Below are positions 45,966-54,450 of a stretch of 64,000 nucleotides of DNA, piece after piece (the stretch's first letter is position 1; every line of letters starts with the position of its first letter). The DNA is taken from assembly GCA_944366945.1 (NCBI GenBank), contig CALVWJ010000004.1, positions 87,612 through 151,611 of the forward strand, written 5' to 3'. The translations under genes and the position numbers were made by a program. The notes beneath the pieces were generated by a model, which had not been told where the DNA came from, did not search any database, and saw only the letters and a list, made by a program, of their open reading frames with translations. This stretch comes from an uncultured Clostridia bacterium. Its GTDB lineage: Bacteria > Bacillota > Clostridia > Christensenellales > CAG-138.

Positions 45966-46592
45966 TTACTTCACGGTTTCCTTGACCATCAAGAGGCCGC
46001 CCTTGGCGCCGGGAAGCGCGCCCTTAATGAGGAGCAGGTTGCGCTCGGCGTCCACGCGCACGACTTCAAGGTTCTGAACCGTTACGCGCTCATGGCCCAT
46101 ATGGCCGGGGAGGTGCTTGGTCTTGAAGACTTCGCCCGGGTAGGTGCAGGCGCCCATGGAGCCCGCAACGCGGTAGGAATGGGAGCCGTGGGTCTTGCGG
46201 CCGCGGGCCTGGTTCCAACGCTTGATGTTGCCGGCAAACCCTTTTCCCTTGCTGGTGCCGACTACGTCCACCTTGTCTCCATCCGCGAACACATTCGCCG
46301 AAATGACCTGGCCGACCTCATAGGACGCGGTATCATCGAGCTTGAATTCGCGTACGTAGCGGTGTGCGCCAACGCCAGCCTTCTTGAGATGGCCCATCTC
46401 CGGCTTGGTGACGAGCTTCTCGCGCACGGGCTTAAACGCTACCTGGATTGCATCATACCCGTCATGCTCAACCGTCTTCTTCTGGACGACGGGGCAGGGA
46501 CCCGCAAGAACTACGGTGACGGGGATCATGGTGCCGTCCTCGCGGAACATCTGGGTCATGCCCACCTTGGTTCCTAAAATCGCTTTCTTCAT
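45966..46592 (-). CDS. rplC: 50S ribosomal protein L3
   Basis: A 208-residue early-assembly protein whose tip approaches the peptidyl transferase centre. [23 protein letters not shown] and [34 protein letters not shown] with [20 protein letters not shown] are diagnostic. It follows rpsJ by 17 bases. Confidence 0.98.
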   Translation of the reverse strand: MKKAILGTKVGMTQMFREDGTMIPVTVVLAGPCPVVQKKTVEHDGYDAIQVAFKPVREKLVTKPEMGHLKKAGVGAHRYVREFKLDDTASYEVGQVISANVFADGDKVDVVGTSKGKGFAGNIKRWNQARGRKTHGSHSYRVAGSMGACTYPGEVFKTKHLPGHMGHERVTVQNLEVVRVDAERNLLLIKGALPGAKGGLLMVKETVK

Positions 46593-46609
46593 TTTATACC
46601 TCCGAATGC

Positions 46610-46918
46610 TTAAAGCTTGATCTCGATGTCAACGCCAGCGGGGAGATCGAGCTTCATCAGCGCATCCACGGTTTTCGCGGAGGGCTGGAGGATGTCGATC
46701 AAGCGCTTATGCGTGCGCATTTCAAACTGCTCGCGGCTGTCCTTATACTTGTGGGGCGAACGGAGAATCGTAACGATCTCTTTCTCCGTCGGAAGGGGGA
46801 TTGGACCGCTTACGCGCGCGCCCGTCCGCTTGGCCGTGTCAACGATCTTCTCGGCACTCTGGTCGATCAAGTTGTGCTCGTAGGCCTTGAGCTTGATGCG
46901 GATCTTCTGATTTGCCAT
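46610..46918 (-). CDS. rpsJ: 30S ribosomal protein S10
   Basis: S10 is a small-subunit head protein that in E. coli doubles as the antitermination factor NusE. The 102 residues ([72 protein letters not shown]) are near-identical to other Bacillota. ATG 46918 follows AAAAGGAGGAAAG. It is the first gene of the supercluster, behind the promoter at 47128-47156. Confidence 0.98.
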   Translation of the reverse strand: MANQKIRIKLKAYEHNLIDQSAEKIVDTAKRTGARVSGPIPLPTEKEIVTILRSPHKYKDSREQFEMRTHKRLIDILQPSAKTVDALMKLDLPAGVDIEIKL

Positions 46919-47127
46919 ATTATTTCTTTCCTCCTTTTCGTATCGGGCAGTACACGCAGCCGTGTGTTTCATCTCTAAAATACTCGGCCGGGCGCACCTG
47001 CACCCGTTGCCCGTATCGTGGGCACCTCGCGGAAATTACCCGGATGGCAGAACCGGCAACCTCCCGCAAAGGCATTTACCGTTCTCGCTGCACGCAAAAC
47101 ATACAGGAGTTTTCGCGCAACGCTCAT

Positions 47128-47156
47128 ATAATACAGGATTTTCCCAGAGAAATCAA
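47128..47156 (-). promoter_or_regulatory. Promoter of the S10-spc ribosomal operon
   Basis: On the minus strand TTGATT (47156-47151) and TATTAT (47133-47128) are separated by 17 bases. The transcript would carry a leader of about 200 bases before rpsJ, long enough for autoregulation by a ribosomal protein. Confidence 0.65.
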
Positions 47157-47633
47157 CCCTTTTTTTAAAGAAATGCAAAAAAAGTTTTGCAGCACACGCT
47201 TCCGCGTGTTTCGCATGGATATTTTACTTCATTTTCAACGAAAATGCAAAGAGAACCTACTCGTATGCCACGCTTTCATCCTTTCATTTTACGATGCTTT
47301 GCCCATTCTGCCGCTTTAGGGTGCTGCGTTATTCCGCCATGAGGTATCCCATGGCGCATGCAAGGAACGGTTTAGGGCAGTAATGCTCTTTGCGCACCTC
47401 TGTCCTCACAATGCAAGTAGCCCAACTTTAGAGAGCGGCTCCGAAATGCCATTCTCAGTGCTTCCTGTTCCGCAATTTCCTTCTGACATAGAATTGTTGT
47501 GTTATTGCGCATCTCGTTCTGCACGTTATTCGAATCATTTAGCCGGAGCCTTCCGTTTGATTTCATCCGGGTGCGCCGCAATGCATCCGATAAGCATCCA
47601 AATGCGCACGATCTGTGGGATCTGAAATCCCGG

Positions 47634-47671
47634 CACTTAAAAGCGCGCCCTTCGGGGCGCGCTTTTAAGTG
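47634..47671. terminator. Strong bidirectional terminator
   Basis: A perfect 17-base-pair inverted repeat (CACTTAAAAGCGCGCCC, TTCG loop, then its complement). Both ends are A/T-rich, so it can terminate in either direction. It lies 20 bases beyond the stop of the minus-strand lipoprotein gene. Confidence 0.88.
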
Positions 47672-47690
47672 CTTTTATTAAAGAAACCTT

Positions 47691-48347
47691 TTATTTCACT
47701 TTGACCGTTTGAAGCAGGATGCTCATCGTATCTACCAAGCGCGTTTTTGCTGCATCGTCGTAGTAGGTACCAGTAACGACGAGGATGTTGCCATCCACCA
47801 CTGCATACATCTGGATCTGGCGCGTCGGCGGGGTATTAAGCAGCGCTTCCCGGCCGCCCAGTGCCTCCAGCTGTTCTTCCGTAATGCCACTGTTCTCCAG
47901 ATAGAAATCGATCATGCTCTCGGTGTAGGTCGAAGTGCTTTCAATGTAGCCCACAGGTTCGCCTTCCAGGCTGCGCATTTCGGAAACCTCGATGTTCATG
48001 CCATCTGCCATATCACTGTTTTTCAGCTCATCTACTACGCCATCGAGATCGCTTTGCTTGAGCTTGCCGGAGTATTGGCCAGAAAGCATGATGTTGATGT
48101 TCATCGTGCCGGTTTCATCCAGCAGCGTCTCCGTGTCATAAATGGCAAAATCCACCGGAACCATGCTGACGTCAAAAACCCATTCTTCCTCCGGGAACTG
48201 CGCGGACAGCGTATCGCTTTCAGCCGACGCAAGCGTGAGGGAATCGAGTGCAACAGGCTCCATCACCGGGTAGTCTGCAGCTCCGCCACACGCGGCAAGC
48301 AGCAGGGCGAGAGCAAGTACCGCGCAGGCAATCATCGTTTTTTTCAT
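47691..48347 (-). CDS. Exported lipoprotein of unknown function
   Basis: A 218-residue protein with a classic lipoprotein signal (MKKTMIACAVLALALLLAAC, lipobox LLAAC, Cys20). The mature part is acidic and has no domain I recognise. It contains VDFAIYDTETLLDETGTMNINIM, EVSEMRSLEGEPVGYIESTSTYT and QIQMYAVVDGNILVVTGTYYDDAAKTRLVDTM. That last pattern, a predicted strand followed by a helix, resembles the PsbP/DcrB-like (Mog1p/PsbP) fold used in several Gram-positive lipoproteins; this is a suggestion only. ATG 48347 follows GGAGGTAAACCTA. It is monocistronic, ending at the terminator at 47634-47671. Confidence 0.8.
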   Translation of the reverse strand: MKKTMIACAVLALALLLAACGGAADYPVMEPVALDSLTLASAESDTLSAQFPEEEWVFDVSMVPVDFAIYDTETLLDETGTMNINIMLSGQYSGKLKQSDLDGVVDELKNSDMADGMNIEVSEMRSLEGEPVGYIESTSTYTESMIDFYLENSGITEEQLEALGGREALLNTPPTRQIQMYAVVDGNILVVTGTYYDDAAKTRLVDTMSILLQTVKVK

Positions 48348-48926
48348 TAGGTTTACCTCCATCCAAGTTGGAACCGCTGCTGCAAAATTCAGCGGCATCC
48401 TAAAATCATGGCCGCATATCCTGCAAGCCGTCCATCATGTTAGCAAAAAAACAGTAAAAAATCAATATGCAGAGTTGCGTTAAAAATGTAAGGAAACCGC
48501 CCATTGCCTTGCTTTCGCTAGTGCAACCCATAGAAGGACAGACTTCACAATGGATGCGCTTTCATTCAGTTCAATGATTTTAAATGAAACGGTCGCAGAA
48601 TCTCAGAAGGCTTTCCTTAAAGCATTTCCTAAAGCATATGGTAAAAAACAATACGCACGCTCTATAAACGCTCCGGCAGGGCCATCAGCGCCCATTCCCA
48701 AAATTTCTATAGGCTTTTTCTCAGTAAGCCATGCCGGAAGTCCTTGCGCTTTGAAGGATTTGCCATCCGTTTATAAGGGGTTCCTTTCCCCATGATGCAA
48801 TTCGCCTTTGCCGCTGGATTTCCTTGGTTACGGTTTTCGCCCCCAGCGGTTCCCTAAAAGCACCGCTTGTGCGAAAGCCCATAGCTTTTCCGCAAAGCCT
48901 GCTTCAGACCTTTTTATTGACCCTGC
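48348..48926. other. Intergenic region without recognisable gene
   Basis: About 580 bases between two minus-strand units. An 81-codon plus-strand frame (48550-48795) has no ribosome binding site or family resemblance. I cannot point to a convincing promoter for the lipoprotein gene. Confidence 0.4.
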
Positions 48927-49517
48927 TTATTCTTCGATGCGCCACATGCCGCCTGGTTCTACCGTAAGCGCCATCGTCATGCCAAGTGCCTCCGCTTCCC
49001 CCCGGTCGTGCGTGGCGATCACGGTGAGCGGGAACCGGCCGCGCACCACAGCCGCAGCTTCCGCGCACAATGCCGCATCCAGGCCTTTAAACGGTTCATC
49101 CAGCAGCAATACATCCCCGCCGAAGTTAAGCGCGCGCGCAAGCGCTACGCGCCGCTGCATGCCGCCGGAAAGTGCCCGCGGGAGCTGATCCGCCTCCGCA
49201 GAAAGCGCAAGCACAGCAAGCAAAGCGCGGGCATCCGCCTCGCTTTCATCGCGCACGAGCGCCACATTTTCCGCCGCCGTCAGCCACGGCAGAAGCCTAT
49301 CTTCCTGGAACACCATGGAAATGCGCTTGCCCGCAAGCCCTTCTATCGTGCCGGATGTGGGTTGAAGCAGCCCGGCCAGCAGGCGCAGCAGCGTCGTCTT
49401 TCCTGCGCCGGATGCGCCGAACACGCCCACTACGCCAACGTCGGGCAAGATGAGTGTAAGATCCCTAATTGGCGTTTTTTCTCCATAGATGCAATGAACA
49501 TGCGCAAGCTCGATCAT
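48927..49517 (-). CDS. ABC transporter ATPase, NitT/TauT (SsuB-like) type
   Basis: A 196-residue cytosolic ATPase, short for its class. Motifs: Walker A GASGAGKTT (near residue 35), Q-loop MVFQEDRLLPWLTAAENV (the EDRLLPW form is typical of nitrate/taurine/sulfonate importers), signature ALSGGMQRRVALARAL, Walker B LLLDEPFKGLD and switch His in VIATHDRGEAEAL. The start overlaps the permease stop by four bases (ATGA). A much longer open frame upstream in this frame overlaps the permease and is rejected. It energises uptake with the permease and binding protein; substrate unknown. Confidence 0.9.
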   Translation of the reverse strand: MIELAHVHCIYGEKTPIRDLTLILPDVGVVGVFGASGAGKTTLLRLLAGLLQPTSGTIEGLAGKRISMVFQEDRLLPWLTAAENVALVRDESEADARALLAVLALSAEADQLPRALSGGMQRRVALARALNFGGDVLLLDEPFKGLDAALCAEAAAVVRGRFPLTVIATHDRGEAEALGMTMALTVEPGGMWRIEE

Positions 49518-50245
49518 TTGCGTATCCTCCGCATCGCGCGCACCAGCAACCGCTCCAGCAGCATGCTTAAAAGCACCACCATCGCCGTCCACGCAAAAAG
49601 CTCTTCCGTGTTCAAATAAAGCTTGCTTTCGTAAAGGTTCCGGCCAATGGATAAGGCCGGCCGCGCAATTACTTCCGCCGCCACGCCGCTCTTCCATGCA
49701 AAGCCGAACCCGGTTGTGCAGGCTGCAAGCCACTGCGGCAGGACGGAAGGCAGATAAACATGCCGCAGCTTCTTTGCGCGCGGCAAGCGGAACACCTCCG
49801 CCATCTCCAGCAATTGGGCATCCACTGCAAGTATGCCTTCGCGCACGTTGGCCCACGCAATAGGCGTTACCATCAAAAACGCGATAAACACCGGCGTAAG
49901 CGTCGTTGTAAGCCAAAGCCATACCAAAATGATGAAGGATGTTACGGGCGTAGCTTTTATGATGCCGCGAATGGGTGCAAGGAAGTCATCCGCCAACCTG
50001 GAGAACGCGGTCAGAATGCCAAGCGCTGCCCCAGCCGCCATGCCGAGCAGGAAACCTGCTGCCACGCGCAGGAGCGTTGCCCCGGCCGTTTTCCAGAAAA
50101 AGCCCGTGCCCGCAAGCGCAACAAATGCCTTCGCCGTTTCCCATGGGGAAGGCAGGAGCACCGGGCTTCCAACCGCCATGGCGCCAAGCTGCCACAGCAA
50201 AAGCCAGCACGCAGCAATCAAGCAGTTTTTTAGGGTTCGCTTCAT
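49514..50245 (-). CDS. ABC transporter permease, NitT/TauT (SsuC-like) type
   Basis: A 243-residue membrane protein with about six helices. PVLLPSPWETAKAF near residue 28, then VAAGFLLGMAAGAALGILTAFS, PVTSFIILVWLWL and the cytoplasmic EAA loop (LLEMAEVFRLPRAKKLRHVYLPSVLP, about 143-168) match SsuC/TauC permeases. ATG 50245 follows GGAGGGCC. Upstream in-frame codons cover the hairpin and the end of the binding-protein gene. It pairs with the overlapping ATPase gene. Confidence 0.9.
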   Translation of the reverse strand: MKRTLKNCLIAACWLLLWQLGAMAVGSPVLLPSPWETAKAFVALAGTGFFWKTAGATLLRVAAGFLLGMAAGAALGILTAFSRLADDFLAPIRGIIKATPVTSFIILVWLWLTTTLTPVFIAFLMVTPIAWANVREGILAVDAQLLEMAEVFRLPRAKKLRHVYLPSVLPQWLAACTTGFGFAWKSGVAAEVIARPALSIGRNLYESKLYLNTEELFAWTAMVVLLSMLLERLLVRAMRRIRK

Positions 50246-50264
50246 TGGCCCTCCGGTAAAAAAT

Positions 50265-50283
50265 GGGGCGGCAAAGCCGCCCC
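50265..50283 (-). terminator. Stem-loop between the binding protein and the permease
   Basis: GGGGCGGC-TTT-GCCGCCCC (minus-strand sense) is an 8-base-pair perfect stem in the 52-base gap. As in many importers, it may limit read-through so that more binding protein is made. Confidence 0.6.
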
Positions 50284-50297
50284 GGCAAATCGTTTTT

Positions 50298-51254
50298 TTA
50301 TTCTTCCGCTTCGCTGTAGTAGAAGTCGTCGCCCGGCATTGCGCCGCCCACGCTTTCCGGGTTTGCATCATAAAGCACCTGGAGCATGGCTTCTGCAACG
50401 GTGCGCATCTGCTCATCGCGATAGCAGACGATGTTGCACTTTTCAATCGCCTGCTCCGCAATTGCAGCGGAAGCAAGAATGCCGTATTGCTCCATCAGCG
50501 CAGCGGTTTCTGCATGGTTTGCATTGGTATAGTTCACAGCCGCATTGTATTCTTTCAAGAACAAACGCACGGCCGTTTCGTTCTCTTCAAAATAGTCCTT
50601 GCGCACCACGATGCAACCCTGTACCGGCTCAACGCCTGCGACCTTGTTCCATTCCTCGGTCAAGTCGAGCGCAACGCGCAGGTTGCTGTTCTTCGCCAAA
50701 GTGGCGCTCACGTTGGGCTCCGGCAGCATGCCGAGCTTCACCTCGCCCGATGCCATCAGCGCCGCAAGTTCGCTGTGCTCCGTGAGATATTCCACCGTTA
50801 CGCTCTCCGTAAGGCCGCTCTTCTCGAGCAGGTAGGCCAGCATATATTCGGGCGTGGAGCCCTGGCCGGTAGCATAGAGCGTTTTCCCGGCAAGGTCCGC
50901 CATGCTGTTTACGGTATCGCCATCCTCGAGCACATAAAGCACGCCAAGGGTATTCACGGCGATCATCACGATGTTCCCTTCCGTTTTGTTGTACAGCACG
51001 GAAGCAAGGTTGATCGGCACCGCAGCGATATCAAGCTCGCCGTTGATGAGCTTGCCGGTAACAGCATCCGGCGCGGACTCAATGGTGATGTTATACTTGC
51101 TTGCAAATTCCTCACCCATGAGCGTCACGATTCCCATGCCCGTGGGCCCCTGCAGCGCAGCGATGTTGATGGGCGTGGTTTCGGCCGTGCCGCAGCCTGC
51201 AAGCAGCAAGGCCGCCGTGCATGCGATGAGTAAAATTGCCGTCAGTTTCTTCAT
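50298..51254 (-). CDS. ABC transporter substrate-binding lipoprotein, NMT1/SsuA-like
   Basis: A 318-residue exported lipoprotein (MKKLTAILLIACTAALLLAGC, lipobox LLAGC). The mature protein has the NMT1/THI5-like type-2 binding fold: INIAALQGPTGMGIVTLM, then NGELDIAAVPINLASVLYN, LAGKTLYATGQGSTPEYMLAYLLEKSG and a helical C-terminus (RLFLKEYNAAVNYTN). Substrates of this family include sulfonates, nitrate, pyrimidine precursors and riboflavin; I cannot say which applies. It is the first transporter gene, 17 bases after the CRP-family regulator. Confidence 0.87.
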   Translation of the reverse strand: MKKLTAILLIACTAALLLAGCGTAETTPINIAALQGPTGMGIVTLMGEEFASKYNITIESAPDAVTGKLINGELDIAAVPINLASVLYNKTEGNIVMIAVNTLGVLYVLEDGDTVNSMADLAGKTLYATGQGSTPEYMLAYLLEKSGLTESVTVEYLTEHSELAALMASGEVKLGMLPEPNVSATLAKNSNLRVALDLTEEWNKVAGVEPVQGCIVVRKDYFEENETAVRLFLKEYNAAVNYTNANHAETAALMEQYGILASAAIAEQAIEKCNIVCYRDEQMRTVAEAMLQVLYDANPESVGGAMPGDDFYYSEAEE

Positions 51255-51271
51255 AGTTGTTTTCCTTCCCT

Positions 51272-51934
51272 CTATTGAATTTCATCCTGCATCCGTTTGA
51301 GCAGGATGCGTTTCCCTTCGCGGGCAATGCGCCCTTCCCGTTCGAGCTCCTCCATCACGCGGTAAAGCGATGCACGGCTCACCGAAAGCGCGTTTGCCAG
51401 CCGGCTGTAGCCGTACGGCACTTCCACCGCGCCATCCTGCGCATTCTGCGCAAGGTAGTTGAGCAGCTTATCCACAACCGTGGGCGATGCGATGCTTTCG
51501 ATGCGCCCGGTTAGAAAATGGATGCGCCCGGTTAAATAACAGAAGTAATTTTCCGCAAGCGCAAAGTTTTCCTGCATGAGCGTTTTAAGCGTTTCTTCAT
51601 CAAAAAACAGCACCTCGCAGGCTTCGGTTGCGTCCACTTCCGTTACAGCATGCGCGTCCGCAAGGAACAGGCAGGCTGCGCCCAGCAGCGCGCCCGGCGC
51701 CAGCACGCTCATCAAGATGCGGCCTGCGCCCGTTGGCTTATACACCTCCGCGCTGCCTAAAAGCAGCACCCCCAGGCGGCGCCTTGCATCCCCGGAACGG
51801 AGCACAGGCGTGCCGGGCGCAAAGCGTTCCACATAGCCCTGCGCGATGGCGTGCTCCACAAAGGCTGCGGGCAAACCGCGGAACAGCGGCGTTTCCAGCG
51901 CTGCTGCAAAAAGATCCGCCTGCGACCTCTGCAC
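51272..51934 (-). CDS. CRP/FNR-family transcriptional regulator
   Basis: About 220 residues: a cyclic-nucleotide-type beta-barrel sensor (GYVERFAPGTPVLRSGDARRRLGVLLLGSAEVYK), a long dimer helix, and a C-terminal helix-turn-helix (YGYSRLANALSVSRASLYRVMEELEREGRI). No FNR-type cysteine cluster is present. I favour GTG 51934 because GGAGG lies eight bases before it. The ATG at 51961 would sit only about 6 bases after the predicted transcription start. It leads the NitT/TauT-type importer genes and probably controls them. The ligand is unknown. Confidence 0.83.
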   Translation of the reverse strand: MQRSQADLFAAALETPLFRGLPAAFVEHAIAQGYVERFAPGTPVLRSGDARRRLGVLLLGSAEVYKPTGAGRILMSVLAPGALLGAACLFLADAHAVTEVDATEACEVLFFDEETLKTLMQENFALAENYFCYLTGRIHFLTGRIESIASPTVVDKLLNYLAQNAQDGAVEVPYGYSRLANALSVSRASLYRVMEELEREGRIAREGKRILLKRMQDEIQ

Positions 51935-51974
51935 CCTTCCAGCCTCCGTTTCACGTCTCATTTAAGACAGCCAT

Positions 51975-52002
51975 AGTATACCATAGGCGTTTAAAAAGTC
52001 AA
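51975..52002 (-). promoter_or_regulatory. Promoter of the CRP-regulator/importer operon
   Basis: On the minus strand TTGACT (52002-51997) and TATACT (51980-51975), spacing 16. The rest of the divergent gap with padR (to 52275, about 340 bases in all) holds only the padR promoter. Confidence 0.7.
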
Positions 52003-52209
52003 TACATTCTCTTTAGGGAACGCGAAACTTTCGGCAGTCTCAAATCTTCATGGATTCCGCATCCGCATAAGGAATATGCTGCTATTCTGGTTTCCCATTG
52101 AAGAGACGCTGCGTGCCATTGAAACAACGCGAAAGGTACTCAGAGCCCTTCAAGATTTAAGCGTTTGCACAGTGCCATCCAAAACCACTTTCAGTGCAGC
52201 ATCATCCGC

Positions 52210-52238
52210 TTGACATACATCGGTCATCTATGTATAAT
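52210..52238 (+). promoter_or_regulatory. Promoter and probable operator of the PadR operon
   Basis: TTGACA (52210-52215) and a consensus TATAAT (52233-52238), spacing 17. The dyad ATACAT (52215-52220) and ATGTAT (52230-52235) overlaps both boxes, matching the ATGT/ACAT style of PadR operators, so the first gene product probably represses its own operon. Confidence 0.75.
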
Positions 52239-52275
52239 ATGCCTAGATCATCAATGTATCAAGGAGGTAATTCCC

Positions 52276-52620
52276 ATGCCGATCGATAAAGCGCTTATGG
52301 CGGGCAGCACGACGCTGCTCGTGCTCTCCCTGCTTGCTGAAGGCGAGAAATATGGCTACCAGATGATTGCGGAGCTTGCCCGGCGTTCCGATAACACGTT
52401 TCAATTGAAGGAAGGCACGCTCTATCCGATCCTGCATGCGCTGGAAAAAGAAGGCCGCGTAAAAAGCTTCCGCCGGGAAGCGGAAAACGGGCGTGAGCGG
52501 AAATATTACCGCATCACGCCCGCAGGGCTCGCTTTGCTGCAGGATAAAGCCGAAGAATGGCGCCTTTTTTCGGAGAAGGTAAACGCGGTCGTGCAGGGGT
52601 GCACGCCGGTTGGAGCATAG
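52276..52620 (+). CDS. PadR-family transcriptional regulator
   Basis: A 114-residue winged-helix repressor with the PadR pattern: STTLLVLSLLAEGEKYGYQM, FQLKEGTLYPILHALEKEGRV (recognition helix and wing) and GRERKYYRITPAGLALL. It starts at ATG 52276 behind AAGGAGG. PadR proteins commonly control an adjacent membrane protein with a HAAS or permease-prefix domain, and that is what follows within five bases. The ligand is unknown. Confidence 0.92.
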   Translation: MPIDKALMAGSTTLLVLSLLAEGEKYGYQMIAELARRSDNTFQLKEGTLYPILHALEKEGRVKSFRREAENGRERKYYRITPAGLALLQDKAEEWRLFSEKVNAVVQGCTPVGA

Positions 52621-52624
52621 CGCG

Positions 52625-53431
52625 ATGGAGTGGCACATCCTTTCTTTTGACAACTGGTGCTTCCACGCCGCCGCGCACATCCGCTTCAAACCGGATCGCC
52701 CGGCCGTGGAGCAGGAATTGCGCGAGCACATGGAAGACCATTTCAACGCCCTGCTCGCGGAGGGAAAAACAGCGCAGGAAGCAGAGCGCCTAACGCTTGC
52801 CGCCATGGGCGATGCCGACGAAACCGGCGCTGCGCTTGCGCGGGTGCATAAACCATACCTTGGGTGGCTGTATGTTGCTGCAAAATGGGTTGTTGCGCTT
52901 TCGGCGATACTTTTGTTCATGGTTTCCTGCAGCAGCGGGTTCGATTTTCCTGCGTTCGGATTTTCCGAGCCCTTTCCAATGCTCGATCTCGAGTCCAGCA
53001 GCTCTGAAACCTTCCTCCTTTTCCCGCAATGCAAGGCGCAGCGCGATGGATACACGTTCTCCGTGCCGCTTGCGATCCACCGCATTCGGAAGGATGACGA
53101 TCGAGCCCCTTATGAAGCCGTCTTTTTTGTGCTGGAGGCTGTGCACCCGCTCCCCTGGGCCGGCTTTCCGGAAGGGGTCCGCTGCTCCCTTTCTGCGGTT
53201 GACAGCGTTGGGAACCTCTACCCCAACCGCTCCCTAAAGTACTCCCTTGCGGATGAGGCATACAGGGAGGTCGGCGGTAATCCGCGTGGGCGTACCCTGC
53301 TGCGCTACCGCTATGAACTGTGGATCAGCAATCTCGACCCGGCAGCAGAATGGGTGGAGCTTCGCTATGAGCGTTTGGGCTGCTCCTTTACCCTCTGCAT
53401 CGACTTAACGGAAGGAGGAAAACGCGCATGA
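52625..53431 (+). CDS. Permease-prefix/HAAS-type single-helix membrane protein
   Basis: A 268-residue protein. Residues 20-75 resemble the helical HAAS/permease-prefix domain (VEQELREHMEDHFNALLAEG, then QEAERLTLAAMGDADETGAAL). One membrane helix follows (LYVAAKWVVALSAILLFMVS), then an extracytoplasmic beta-rich domain of about 160 residues that I do not recognise. PadR-HAAS gene pairs are common in Bacillota and are thought to sense membrane or envelope state. ATG 52625 follows GGAG; the TTG at 52610 overlaps padR. The stop overlaps the next gene (ATGA). Confidence 0.75.
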   Translation: MEWHILSFDNWCFHAAAHIRFKPDRPAVEQELREHMEDHFNALLAEGKTAQEAERLTLAAMGDADETGAALARVHKPYLGWLYVAAKWVVALSAILLFMVSCSSGFDFPAFGFSEPFPMLDLESSSSETFLLFPQCKAQRDGYTFSVPLAIHRIRKDDDRAPYEAVFFVLEAVHPLPWAGFPEGVRCSLSAVDSVGNLYPNRSLKYSLADEAYREVGGNPRGRTLLRYRYELWISNLDPAAEWVELRYERLGCSFTLCIDLTEGGKRA

Positions 53432-54204
53432 AGCGCCTCCGCATAAAAGTGAAACCTCTGGCGCGTCCTGCTCGGATCGCCCTGTGCGCTCTAGCCGCCG
53501 CGCTGTTGTTCCTTGCCGCGTATGCCGTCTCCGGCTACCCGGCTTTTTCCCCGGAAGGGGCTCTGCGCCGCGCAGAGCGCCGCGCGCTCATTTCCATGCG
53601 CGGCGAAATCCTGGCCGAGGTGCCACAAATGCTCTACAACGATAACCAAACCCGCTTTCTCCTCGTGGAATATGGCGATGCAGCTGCCGGCTTTTACGGG
53701 GTTGCACAGGATGCACCGCTCAAGCTGGGCTGGGGCGCGCACAGCTCCGATGTTTTCTACCTTTTCCCCAAATCCGCCGGCGGCGCAACCGTTGCAGCCT
53801 ACCCGGGCTATCCCCCCTTTCGTTCCTTTGAGGATGAGCTGCTCTGGATCGCCGCTTTCGACGATTTCCCGCAAGCCGTGCGCGCGGAGCTTTCCTTTAC
53901 GCTCGTGCCCAGCGATTCGCTCGGCTTCCCGGATGCTGCGCCCGTTTCCTATGCGCTTTCTTCGGAACGGGAGTATGCAGGGATATTCCTGTTTTCCTTA
54001 GCAGCGCCGGAAGAAAACCTGGAAAACTCTTCCACAAGCTATGTCCTGCAGCGCCTTGCCGAATGCGTTGACCCATGGTCGGCACAAGTAAGAGCAAGCA
54101 CGTTCGCAGGGGGTGTACTGCCTACTGCAACGGTTGTGTTCTACGATGCAGCGGGCAATGCGATCGCAACCGTAGAAACCCAATTTGCAGAGGCGCTGGT
54201 GTAA
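53428..54204 (+). CDS. Membrane-anchored protein of unknown function (third gene of PadR operon)
   Basis: I do not recognise this 258-residue protein. It has a basic start (MKRLRIKVKPLARPARI), one membrane helix (ALCALAAALLFLAAYAVSGY) and an extracytoplasmic domain of about 210 residues with alternating strands (RFLLVEYGDAAAGFYGVAQ, LKLGWGAHSSDVFYLFP) and a C-terminus ending ATVVFYDAAGNAIATVETQF. The topology parallels the preceding gene product, suggesting they act together outside the membrane. The start overlaps that gene by four bases. A decayed copy of its last third is at 56778-57096 on the other strand. Confidence 0.72.
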   Translation: MKRLRIKVKPLARPARIALCALAAALLFLAAYAVSGYPAFSPEGALRRAERRALISMRGEILAEVPQMLYNDNQTRFLLVEYGDAAAGFYGVAQDAPLKLGWGAHSSDVFYLFPKSAGGATVAAYPGYPPFRSFEDELLWIAAFDDFPQAVRAELSFTLVPSDSLGFPDAAPVSYALSSEREYAGIFLFSLAAPEENLENSSTSYVLQRLAECVDPWSAQVRASTFAGGVLPTATVVFYDAAGNAIATVETQFAEALV

Positions 54205-54361
54205 GCATGGCCGTTGTTTGAAACGCTGCATTGCAGCCGCAAGCCTGTTGCGCGGGGGATAAGCTGAGCGCGTGGAAACCAATTGCTTACGGAGCGGCAC
54301 ATGGGCATCGAAGCCCCGTGCCGTGCAGGCAACCAAAAATTTCGCCAAATGCGGTTTTGCA

Positions 54362-54390
54362 TTGACAGCATGAGACTACTGTGGTAGTAT
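54362..54390 (+). promoter_or_regulatory. Promoter of BlaI/M56 pair 2 with spacer operator
   Basis: TTGACA (54362-54367) with TAGTAT (54385-54390) at 17 bases, or TATAAA at 54388-54393 with a longer gap. The spacer contains the imperfect dyad GACTACTGTGGTAGT (54374-54388), a likely first operator. Confidence 0.7.
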
Positions 54391-54418
54391 AAATGAGACT
54401 ACTATAGTAGTCTCATTT
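54391..54418. promoter_or_regulatory. 28-base perfect palindromic operator of the BlaI repressor
   Basis: AAATGAGACTACTA followed by its exact reverse complement, centred between 54404 and 54405. The core ACTACTATAGTAGT resembles BlaI/MecI operators (ACTAC...GTAGT) and repeats the dyad in the promoter spacer. It covers the predicted transcription start. Confidence 0.82.
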
Positions 54419-54450
54419 GCTATCATTGAGAAAGGAGGGCTGCCGAAGCA

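Larger units (their letters stand above)
46919..47690 (-). other. S10 operon leader, promoter and upstream non-coding DNA
   Basis: About 770 bases. The S10 promoter lies at 47128-47156 and its leader at about 46919-47121. Upstream of it, 47160-47633 holds nothing I can name; open frames are short and unsupported. A bidirectional terminator is at 47634-47671. Confidence 0.5.

Noticed and set aside
48550..48795. An 81-codon plus-strand frame
   Set aside because: No start signal and low-complexity Lys/Ala/Phe composition; probably chance.
49833..51233. A 466-codon plus-strand open frame
   Set aside because: It is antisense to the permease and binding-protein genes and lacks a ribosome binding site and domains.
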